Positions 31,440-41,200 of a stretch of 64,000 nucleotides of DNA are shown here, piece by piece. Source of the DNA: Hemicordylus capensis (Eukaryota > Chordata > Lepidosauria > Squamata > Cordylidae). The stretch covers positions 47,242,857-47,306,856 of the forward strand of contig NC_069657.1 in NCBI RefSeq assembly GCF_027244095.1. Reading direction: 5' to 3'. The position numbers and the translations under genes are program-made. The notes beneath the pieces are model-generated. The model was not told the DNA's origin. It saw only the letters and a program-made list of their open reading frames with translations, and searched no databases. Each line of letters begins with the position of its first letter. Positions within the stretch are counted from its first letter, which is position 1.

Positions 31440-31915
31440 TTAGTGAGTCTAGAGTGAATAGTCCATCATCACAGTGTCAATTTGTGCAAAGCTTTGGTCT
31501 GGAAATGGTCTGCTCCACATGACAATAATGAGGGAGGCCTGCCTGTCATGTACACAGGACAGGGCCTTCTCAGTTATTGCCCCCAGACTTTGGAATACTC
31601 TCCCAGTGGGCATCCACTCCTCAGTGTCCATCACAGTTTTAGAAACTGTGAAAATTTAGAAGCACATGAATCTTGGCTTTTTACCCAGGCTTTTATATGA
31701 GTGTTGTGTTTGTTGCTGCTGCTCTGTATTTTATGATCTTATTGTGTGTATTTTTAAAACTTGTATTTAGATGATGATGATGATTTATTATTAGAATAAG
31801 TTATATTCCAATTTAATATTTTAATTGTGTAACTGTTTTATATTGTGTTAAATGTTTTGCAAATTGCCTTGAGATTGTTTTAATGAAAGGCGGTGTAAAA
31901 ATCTAACAATAAAAA
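31440..31915 (+). mobile_element. L2-like LINE 3' end
   Basis: Decayed coding (GQGLLSYCPQTLEYSPSG in one frame, AFSVIAPRLWNTLPVG in another, around 31560-31610), then an ACCCAGGCTTTTATATGAGT block. The tail is TTGCCTTGAGATTGTTTTAATGAAAGGCGGTG. Confidence 0.7.
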
Positions 31916-32199
31916 AATCAATTTCCCCCTGTTTTCTGAAATGTGGGTGGAGGGGAGGAATGAATGTTTTCTTCCACATGTGGCATTTGTGGTCTTGGCC
32001 ATCTTGTGTAATATCCAAAGAAATCTATAAGTTCACGCATTCAGTTCACAGACATTTATGGTTAGGCTTATTGCTCAAGCATTTCTGTAGGCTGGAGAAA
32101 AATTAACATATTTTGTTTACTATCTGAAGCATTCTGGAATGGAAATGAATTTTAAAGGGGTGTGGGAATCAGTTGTGTTCAGCAGTATGACTACCATTT

Positions 32200-32335
32200 G
32201 CCAGGGAGCAAGAGTGGGAGACGGCCCTTATGTCTTGCTTGTAGCCTTCCCAGAGGCATCTAATAATGGCTACTGTGGGAAGCAGGATGCTGGCCTAGAT
32301 GAACTTTTGGTCTGACCCATCAGAGATCTCTTATT
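32200..32335 (+). mobile_element. Old CR1 tail
   Basis: CCTTCCCAGAGGCATCTAAT...GGAAGCAGGATGCTGGCCTAGATGAAC matches the CR1 3' tail. Confidence 0.6.
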
Positions 32336-32481
32336 CTGAATGTGCATGTTAAGATCAAGATCTAAGGAACTCAGAATCTGGATTTGATATTTGAATTAAG
32401 TTGTATGTCAACTTTCAGGGTTTGGAGTGGAGTTCCACTTCAGAGTGCAGAACTACTCAAAGTTTTTGGTGACATATCTTG

Positions 32482-32893
32482 CAGTTGTGTAGAGAGGATG
32501 CCGACGGCCCCGTTCCACCTGCCGCGGAGGCCCCTACCACCCCAGTCACGCCCCCGTGTCTGATGTCAGATGCAGGGTGTGTGGCCACATTAACAAACAG
32601 GGCCGCATTCCCCATTTGGGAGTAAAATTCGGCCAGCGCCGTGTTTGCAGCCTGGCCGGGATGGCTTCCCTCTGCTTGCAAAGGCAGGGAGAAGCCATCC
32701 CAGCCATGCTGCAAATGCAACGCTGGTTACATTTTACTTCCAAAGGAGGCATGTGGCCCTGTCTGTTAATGAGGCCACAGCCCCTGCAACTGATGGCAGA
32801 TGTGGGGGTGTGGCTGGGGCACCAGGCATGGCCCCTGAAACATGGCGGCCCAGGTTCTTTGAAACCATTCGCTCAATGGCCCCTCTGCTCCTG
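32482..32893. mobile_element. Large palindromic hAT-type element
   Basis: About 115-bp arms (about 32565-32680 and 32681-32795) are inverted copies folding around 32680. They share CATTAACAAACAGGGCC / GGCCCTGTCTGTTAATG. The right end resembles the 47887-48080 element, whose 8-bp duplication is perfect. It explains the long overlapping open frames here. Confidence 0.7.
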
Positions 32894-33127
32894 TTCACTT
32901 GAGTGTTTGAAATTTTCATACATGCTCAGAGATATTCAAAGGCAGGGCCCAGCCCTGGGATAAATAGTGCCCTGGGTAGGCAGTGCCTTCAGTGTCCCCC
33001 AGTTAGTTTATCAGTGTTGCCAAGTTGTGTGGCTTGTGCAGGATTGCAAAATCTAGTAATGTAACAGGCCCTGCTGTTTGTAGGCTTTCCCAGTGGTGAA
33101 ACAGAAAATTAAACATACTTCAAAGGT

Positions 33128-33648
33128 CAAGGCTACAACACCTGGGGCTATTTAGTTTAGAAAAAAGGCAACTGCGGGGAGACATGATAGAGGTCTATAA
33201 AATCATGCATGGAGTGGAGAACGTGGATAGAGAGAAATTTCCCTCTCATATATCACTAGAACCAGGGGCCATCCCATGAAATAGATTGCCGGGAAATTTA
33301 GGACCAACCAACAGAAGTATTTTTTCACACAACGCATAATCAACTTGTGGAATTATCTGCCACAAGACATGGTGACAGCCAACAACCTGGATGGCTTTAA
33401 GAGGGGCTAGGATAACTTCATGGAGGAGAGGTCTATGAATGGCTACTAGTCAGAGGGCCACCTCCAGCCTCAAAGGGAGGATGCCTCTGAGTACCAGTTG
33501 CAGGGGAGTAACAGCAGGAGAAAGGGCATGCCCTCAATGACTGCCTGTAGGCTTCCAGTGGCATCTGGTGGGCCACTGTATGAAACGGGATGCTGGACTA
33601 GATGGGCCTTGGGCCCTATCCAGCAGGGCTGTTCTTATGTTCTTATGT
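33128..33648 (+). mobile_element. CR1 LINE 3' end
   Basis: CTACAACACCTGGGGCTATT, GGAGACATGATAGAGGTCTA, CAACTTGTGGAATTATCTGC and GACAGCCAACAACCTGGATG give decayed CR1 ORF2 coding. The tail then runs to TTCTTATGTTCTTATG. Confidence 0.85.
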
Positions 33649-33865
33649 CAATGAGGGAAGATCATTTTTTGCAGTTAGTACCTACATAACCTGTAGAACT
33701 TTGAATAAAAGGTTCAAGGCACTGTTTTGTTTCTCCACATATTGTAATGTGCTGCATAGATAATGAATGTACTATTCCACAATGTAATGTGGAATTTTGG
33801 GAAGAAAACTTTCACTCCAGTTTTAAGCTTGCAAAATTTGCAGAGTCTCAAACTTCTCAGAGGGA

Positions 33866-34178
33866 GGAGAGCTGGTCTTGTGGTAGCAAGCATGAATGGC
33901 TAAGCAGGCACTGCTTTGGCTAAGCAGGCACTACTTTGGTTTGCATTTGGATGGGTGAATACTTGTGAGGGCTGTAAGATATTCCCCTTAGGAGATGGGT
34001 CCATAGCTCAGTGGAAGAGTAACTGCATACTTGCATGCAGAAGGTCCCAGGTTCACTCCCTGGCATCTCCAGGTAGGGCTGGGACGTACTCCTGCGTTAG
34101 TGAGCAGCTGCCAGTCAGTGTAGACAATACTGAGCTAGATGGACCAATAGTCTTAAGTATAAGGTGTTCCTATGTTCT
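33866..34178 (+). mobile_element. Composite 5S-like / tRNA-Ala-like SINE, full length
   Basis: GAGAGCTGGTCTTGTGGTAG, then the 5S-like block with a short internal duplication of TTTGGCTAAGCAGGCACT. GGTTTGCATTTGGATGGGTG, the tRNA-like CATAGCTCAGTGGAAGAG and AGGTTCACTCCCTGGC blocks, and the tail CTAGATGGACCAATAGTCT follow. Confidence 0.85.
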
Positions 34179-34194
34179 GTGTGCGGTGTAGCCT

Positions 34195-34278
34195 CTTGTT
34201 AAGCATATTTGCTTGGAAGTATGTCCTATTGACTTATATGGGGCTTGCTCCCAAGTAAGTGTGTGCAGGATTCTAGCC
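34195..34278. repeat. Short palindromic repeat (GGAAGTATGTCC...GGGGCTTGCTCCC)
   Basis: One of four copies in the window (also 36842, 49207, 63040) of a palindromic element with CTTACTCCCAAGTAAG-like arms. It lies about 280 bp upstream of the NGB CpG island. Confidence 0.6.
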
Positions 34279-34908
34279 TTCATTCCTTTGTGGCATATAC
34301 CAAATTGTACGGTTTACACTTATGGAAGCTTAACGTGTGAACAGACCTTTCAAAGAGAGGTGCAGTGATAGAGAAAGCTTCACCTGCCGGTTATAGTTGT
34401 TAAAGGCACAGAACAAAACTCTGGAATCCCAAGTGCAACACGTATTGGGCTCGTGTAAGAGAACACGAGCTCGCTGGACAGATCCTCACAATCCTGCGCG
34501 AATCCTGTGATGTGGTGGGAAAGAGGGCACTGTTGCTTTAAGAGCTCCTGTGCCAATGTGCTTCCTACTGTAGGAAGCTGGGATTGGGAAGGTGCCACCA
34601 CTGCTCAGGGGAGAGGCACTTGGATGGATCCTTGCGCCTGCTTGGGCGAGAGAGGGGCAGACTAGAGTTGTCTCTCGGAGATCGGGCTGGGGAAGAAGAG
34701 CTGGGGCGGGCGGGGGGGAGAGAAAGCCGGGACCCCGCTCTCTCTCTCTCTGTGGCCCGGAGAAACGGCAGCATGACTTTCTTTCAGGGGGGCCGGGCTC
34801 CTTCTCGGGGCAGGGCAGCAGCAGATCTGTCCAAGCCCAACCAAGCGGCCCCCTAAAAAGAAGCGAAGCGAAGCCAAGGAGGGCGTGGGGCAGCGCTCCC
34901 TCCCCGCG

Positions 34909-34914
34909 ATGTGA
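34909..34914 (+). promoter_or_regulatory. Minimal start-stop upstream ORF (ATG TGA) in likely NGB leader
   Basis: An ATG is followed directly by TGA in the NGB frame, and the next codon is another ATG (34915) that stays open into NGB. If the transcript starts upstream of this point, such a start-stop element could stall scanning ribosomes. Whether it is transcribed is unknown. Confidence 0.35.
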
Positions 34915-35127
34915 ATGCAAAGTTGCGAGGAGAACCAGAAGCGCCGCGGCGCGCAGCGAGCGAGCGACTGCCCGCCTGGGGTGGTCCCGCGATCAGGGCC
35001 ACCTGTTACTCCTCCGAGCGCAGCAGAGCGAGCCTCGCCGCGACTCTGCCAGGAAGCAAGCGGAGTTGGGGTTGCCCAGGCGGCGGAGGAGGAGGAGGCG
35101 GCGCAGCTCGCTCAGATCTCCGGTAAA

Positions 35128-35231
35128 ATGGAGAGCGAGGGACTGTCCAGCACGGAGCAGAAGCTGATTCGCGAGAGCTGGCAGGGAGTGAGCGCCAGCC
35201 CGCTGGAGCACGGCATCGTCCTGTTTACTAG
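35128..35231 (+). CDS. NGB: NGB coding exon 1 (residues 1-35, phase-2 donor)
   Basis: The exon begins with ATG in the context AAAATGG and encodes helices A and B, ending inside the Arg-35 codon (AG|G). The donor GTAAGG follows at 35232. The N-terminus [12 protein letters not shown] is about five residues longer than the human one before the conserved LIR(E/Q)SW motif. The exon sits inside a CpG-rich island. The reading frame remains open upstream to another ATG at 34915, but only this start gives a neuroglobin-like N-terminus. Confidence 0.96.
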
Positions 35232-38200
35232 GTAAGGAGAGGGAAGGATTGCGGCGGGCCGGGCAGAGGAGGGCTGGCGGGGGGAAGCACGTGCAAGGCC
35301 GGACGCCCAGCCCTTCCTTGAGGGCGGCTGCTGGCTGGAGCCAAAACCCAAGAAGCGATGGAGCTGGGGTGGTGGGGCCGCCGTCATGGACGGACCTGGA
35401 AAAATCGAAATAAACTGGGGTTAGGAGGACCCACCGGACGGTCCTCGGAGGAAAATCAGGGCATTTGACCCTGGATCAACTTCTGATCGCAGCTCGGAAG
35501 GCTCCGATGAGGAACTTCCCCCCTCTTCCGTCCTGATCCTAATGCTCCATATTCTTGTAGTCTAAAAGTTAGGATTTGAAGGTTGCGAACCAGCTCCTTC
35601 TTTAGGCAGGGATTCAGTTTGCTGCACACGTTACCGCTTTTCTTACCCGGAAGGCACGTCTGTACGGGGGAGAAAAAAGCTCGCAGATCATCATGCGTAT
35701 CGGTGCACACGTGTATTTTGTGGCTTACACACGCGCATGCTGGAAAGGCGTGGCCAGTCACTTCTTCCCTGAATGTTTATCGGAGTCGTTCGGTGCACGT
35801 TTTTGATGGTTACAGAAGTTGCATTCTACTTCCGCCATGAACGTGCTTTTGATGCAGGGAAATTACGTGTGAAGCCAGCCAAATGATTCTCGTTCCGAAA
35901 ATGTGTCGAAAACATGTACATCGTCTGTTATCTTCAAATGATGCACCCAAGGCGACTGGAGAGAGACATGTCTGGACTGCCTGGAAGGAAGCTGCACATC
36001 ACTCCGAGCTGAATGCTGTTCTCCAGGGAATGGTGGAAGCTGAGCGGTAGATCATCTGCTTTCCATGCAGAAGGTCCCAGGTTCAATCCCTGACATCTCC
36101 AGGTAGCAGGGCTGGAAGAGACTCCTGCCTGAAACCTTGAAAGCAGACGCTGCCAGTCAGTGTAGACAACACTGAGTTAGATAGACTAAGGGTCTGACTT
36201 GGTAGAAGTCTGCTTCCTGTGCTCCTATACTCTCATCCCGAGGTTACTCCATGGAGAGGGAAAGGCACTTTCTTTATTATATTGTTTCCTCCCCACATGC
36301 TTCATAGAATAGTTTGAACAAGGGCTTATGTGAGCTTAGTGCTGGCTTTTGTTTTCAGTGCCCCAGATTATCCCTGGAACACAGGAAGGGCTACTGAGCA
36401 TATGCAGAAGGCCTTTTCTTTTCGTGAGGACTAAGTTGCTGCAAGCCACCTAATGGCACAGCAGGGAAGTAACTTGCCTAGGGAGCAAGAGGTTGCCAGT
36501 TCAAATCCCCGCTGGTACGTTTCCCAGTCTATGGGAAACATCTATATCGGGCAGCAGCAATATAGGAAGATGCTGAAAGGCATAATCTCATACTGCGTGG
36601 GAGATGGCAATGGTAAACTCCTCCTGTATTCTATCAAAGACAACCACAGGGCTCTGTGGGCACCAGCAGTCGACACCTACTCAACAGCACAACTTTAAGT
36701 TACTGCAACCAGTTCGTTCACATCTGAGATCAGTAGTTAAGGCTCTTGGGGCAAAACAGATGACTTCTTCACAGGACCTTTTCTTTTAGGAATTTTCGGC
36801 ACTGACTGCACCTGGACAGTGAATGGAGTTTGTGGGGCCAAGGCTGCAGTCCTAGGCACACTTCCTTGGGAGTAAGCCCCACAGTACTCAGCACTTACTT
36901 CTGAGCTGGCATGCCTGGGCTTGGGCTTGATGAGCTCCTTGTATGCAACCCTGCTGAAGAGCAATGCCCAACCATCTGGTCGAGAAGGCTCTTCTCTTCT
37001 CTGGTAGACCCGGTGCCACAGGCGGGCTCTTCTCTCCCCTCCGATTTCCATGTTGCAGGGCTCCTGTTCTCTCCCATCCTGGGAGCAGCGTCACGGTCCT
37101 CCCGCTCAGCTCTGCAAAGTGTATCAGAGCGGCTCCCTAATTGCTTGTGACATGGCAATCGCCAGAGCTGAGCCCAGGCCTGGCCCTTGGGGGAGAGGCT
37201 CAATTAATTCCGGGATCAGTCCCAGGGCAGAGGAGATGGTGCATGTGAGAGCACAGCTGAACACCCAGCACATTCCATTAAGCCCGAAGGGAAGGAGTGG
37301 AAGGAGGCAGGAAGAAGCAGATGGGGCAGAGCCTCTGGAAAACTGTCAGCCTGTAAAATCACCTCTCTTATTACCCCATTCATGCAGAGCTTTCCAATCA
37401 GCTGGAGATAGTTTCCAATCCTTATTTGTCTGCAACAACCCCGAGTTGCCCATTTTATTTATTTTTACATTTATATCCCACTCTTCCTCCGGAGAGCCCA
37501 GAGCAGTGTATATCGTTATGCTTATCCTCACAACAACCCTGCGAGGTAGCTTAGACTTTTTATAGATGGGAGAACTGAGGGCTGTCGGAATGGCTTGCTC
37601 AATATGGATTAAGGGGAGTGTGGGGAGAGTAAGAATATGGAGCAGGACTACTTAACTTGCTGCTCATTTGTGTAGTGGGTGGTGACAGTCCCCAGGAAAT
37701 GCAAGACATGTTGTCAAAGTTCTGGGCTAAGCAAGACTTAGGTTTTCAAGAAGCCACGCCAACAACTGTCTCCTCCAGCTCCCATGCTTGAATGGCTAAA
37801 CTGCATGATCAAATGGGTGATACAGAATAGATAAGGCTTGGATAGATCCATTAAATCGGGGCTGCTCAACTCCGGCCCTCCTGCAGATGTTGGCCTACAG
37901 TTCTCATAATTTCTGGCTATTGGCCACTGTTGCTTGGGATTATGGGAATTGTAGTCCAAAAACAGCAGGGGGGGACCAACGTTGAGCAGGCCTGCATTAA
38001 ATAAATAAATAAATAAATAAATAAACACACACACACACACACACACACATATGTATACTCTCTCTCTCTCCTGCTAACTGGGCAAAGAGGCACCTTTTCA
38101 AGGTGGTGGCTCTTTTATGTTTAGCAGGGGAGAGCAGCTGTCCCTATCCAACCCCAGCACAGCATCCCTTCAGTGGTTGTTGCTGGTGTCGACTTTATAT

Positions 38201-41200
38201 TTCTTTTTGGATTGTGAGCCCCTTTGGGACCGAGAACTATTTTGTCATGGGATGTGTCCCTAGGTTAGTGGTAGAGCAGCTTCTTTGCATGCAGAAAATC
38301 CAAAGTCTAATCCCTGGCATCTCCAGGCCTGGGAAACACTCCTGTCTGAAACTCTGGAGAGCTGCTGCCAGTCAGTGTTGAGCCACATGGATCTATGGTC
38401 TGAATCAGAAGGCAGCTTAATTATTTTCCTCATGTTTTTCATTCCATCTGCTATGTAAACCACTTTGAGAATTTTGTTGTTGCTGAAACATGGTATATAA
38501 GTAGTAATAATGATAACCTTGTTTCTTAGGGATAAACAGAGTAACAGCCTGTTGCGAGGTGAGGATAGGGGGTTTATCAGTGGGATGCTTAAATGTTTCC
38601 ACAAAGTTTCAGAACTAAAAGAAAGCAGTGTCACCGGTGATGGATTGCATTAACCTAGATTCTTCAAAATCTCAAATATGAAACTGTTGAACTGTTAACT
38701 AAACCACATAACTTGTAAAGTCAGCTAACTTTTTCAGCAGACTGGAAAATGGCCAGCAGAGCACCAGTTTTAAAAATAGGATCTAGAGGAGGATTCAGGA
38801 AATTATAACCTTGGCAGACAACACCATATCATGTAAAATGGTAGGAAAGCATTAATCCGGCTAGATTTTTAAAAATGCATACAGAATAATAAGACTTGCT
38901 CAAGAAGAGTTGTCATGGAGTTGCTAAAGAGAGATGCTGTGCTTGACTAACCCTTTTCAATGAGCTGAGCGTGTCAACAAACCTGTAAATGGGGTGATCA
39001 GGTGAATGTGGCATACATCAGTTTTGATTTATTTTTAAGAGAGCTTTTGACAAGTCCTCTTCTTAAGGACACTTGGCAGAGAAAAGCAAGAAGAGATTAA
39101 CCCTTTTCTGGGTCAGTTACTGATAAACACCCATATTGGGCAGCAGTGATATAGGAAGGTGCTGAAAGGCATCATCTCATACTGCGCGGGAAATGGCACT
39201 GGTAAACCCCTCCTGTATTCAGCCAAAGAAAACCACAGGGCTCTGTGGTCACCAGGAGTTGACACCGGCTCAATGGCACAATTTTATCTTTTACTGATAA
39301 AAGGACAGAAAGCTGTGCTCACAGACATGTTTTATCAGGGAGGGAAAAAAAGGCCAGGCCTCCGGACTGGGACTGGTGCTATGCTGCCTGTTGGATCCAG
39401 AGACCCTCTCTGTGGATTGCACCAAATTATTTTCAGGATATTGTAGTGGGCAATAGTATAGACATCTTTAAAATTAATTGGGCACATTCACAAAGAAGAG
39501 TTCTGTCAGTGGCTGTTAGAGATGTGCTCAAAACCAGTTTCCCTGGTTCAGCTCGAGTTTGAACTGGGCTCGAGCCGGGTCCCCCGCCTTGAGTACTGGT
39601 TCCTTTTGAGCTGACCTGTGGTTCAGCTTGAGCTCAAACCATGCTCGAGCTGGTTGTAAAGGTTCGGCCATAGGGAGTAATGGGATTTGAGCCGGCCCAT
39701 GATTCCCTGTGGGTAGCACTAGGGACACCAAAATGGATTGGGTGTTAGGGCCCCATGGGTGCCAACTACCACCCAACCTGCAAGGCAGTAGGGCACTCAG
39801 CTTATTATTATTATTTTAGGAATTTTTATGTATTGTAGATTCTCAGTTGTTAACTTCTTTTCATAGGGAATCCCGATGAAGAAGTTATTTCACAACTGAG
39901 AATCCACACTGTGGATTCACACTGAAAAGAACCCAGGGGGAAAAAATCCTCCTCCCAGCCAATGAGGTCATAGTTGCCACAACAACTCTGAGTGGCACGA
40001 TGGCAAGCCACCCGGAGCAGAGGATACCGCTGGCCAATCAGGACAGCCAACAGAGAAAAGTGACATATTGTGTCACAAAATGGCCACCACCAATCACTCA
40101 CCATGAAATGGCATCAAGCCACATTCGAACCAGGCTCAGCTCAGACTGGCCTCATCCTTTTGGGAGCCAGTTTGCTTCGAGCTCGAGCTTTTGAGCCAAG
40201 CTGGCTGATAATACCCCTAGTGGTTATTATCTACGATAGCCAGAATGAAGCCTCCATGTTTAGAGACAGCATACCTCTGAATAATCTTAAAGCTAGTGTG
40301 GTGTGATGGCTGAAGGTGTATGCTGGAAAGTGACCAGTTCAGACCTCCTCCCCACCTTGAATTTATGAGGTAGCCCTACGCAAGCTACTCAGCTCTCCAA
40401 CTGCAATATAACACTGGCCGATCCTACTGATTACTGCAAACATTACTGAAATAATGGGCACCATCTAGACTAAATTTACTCCTGAGCACACCTATTGAAA
40501 TTTAGCCCTCTAGTTAACTCCTGAGTAGTACAATTGAGTAACTTAGTCTGGATGCACATACTACCATATTTACCTGAATCTAAGAAGAGGTTCTCCCCCC
40601 CCCCAAGTTTTTTGATGTTTGGAATGGGGTGGTGTTATTTTTAAATTCAGAGTTCTCCTCCTTTCAAGTAAATACAGATACAATCTGTATTTAACATGTA
40701 TGTATTAAGCGGGTGAGGTGTGTGTGTCATCAATTCAGAGTCATCCTCTATTCAGGTAAATACGGTAAGCATTATTAATACCAGTTTCTGGGGATAAAGA
40801 TAACGTCTATATATGATGCATAGGATTTAGCTGGGAGTAGAAGCAGAAGATTACCGGTTTGAATCCCCTCTGGTACTATACTATATTGCAGCAGCAATAT
40901 AGGAAGATGCTGAAAGGCATCATCTCATACTGCGTGGGAGGAGGCAATGGTAAACCCCTCCTGTATTCTACCAAAAGTAAACCACAGGGCTCTGTGGTCG
41001 CCAGGAGTCGAAACCGACTTGACAGCACACTTTACCTTTAGAATATAAGAGGAGCCCTATTGGATCAAATCAACAGTCCTTCTAGTACTGCTTCCCAGAG
41101 TGGCTAACTAGAATGCCACGGAGAAGTCCACAAGTGGATTGCGAAGGCAACAATCCTCTCCCACTGCTGCTCCCCAGCAACTGGTCTTCAGTGGCATTTG

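Larger units (their letters stand above)
34560..35420 (+). promoter_or_regulatory. NGB: CpG-rich promoter / 5' end of NGB
   Basis: Base composition changes sharply here from AT-rich repeats to GC- and CpG-rich sequence. A GC box with Sp1 character (GGGGCGGG) lies at 34703-34710. A run of GGA/GGC triplets at about 35081-35103 sits just before the start codon. There is no convincing TATA box, so a dispersed CpG-island start is likely. The transcription start cannot be fixed from sequence alone. Known mammalian NGB promoters are also GC-rich and TATA-less. Confidence 0.7.

Noticed and set aside
34592-35167. 191-codon open frame over the NGB promoter region
   Set aside because: It lies in GC-rich sequence in a different frame from NGB, has low-complexity Arg/Ser/Ala content and no domain. 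A by-product of composition.
38024-38050. (CA)n run as a regulatory Z-DNA site
   Set aside because: Simple microsatellite beside a hAT insertion; no evidence of function.
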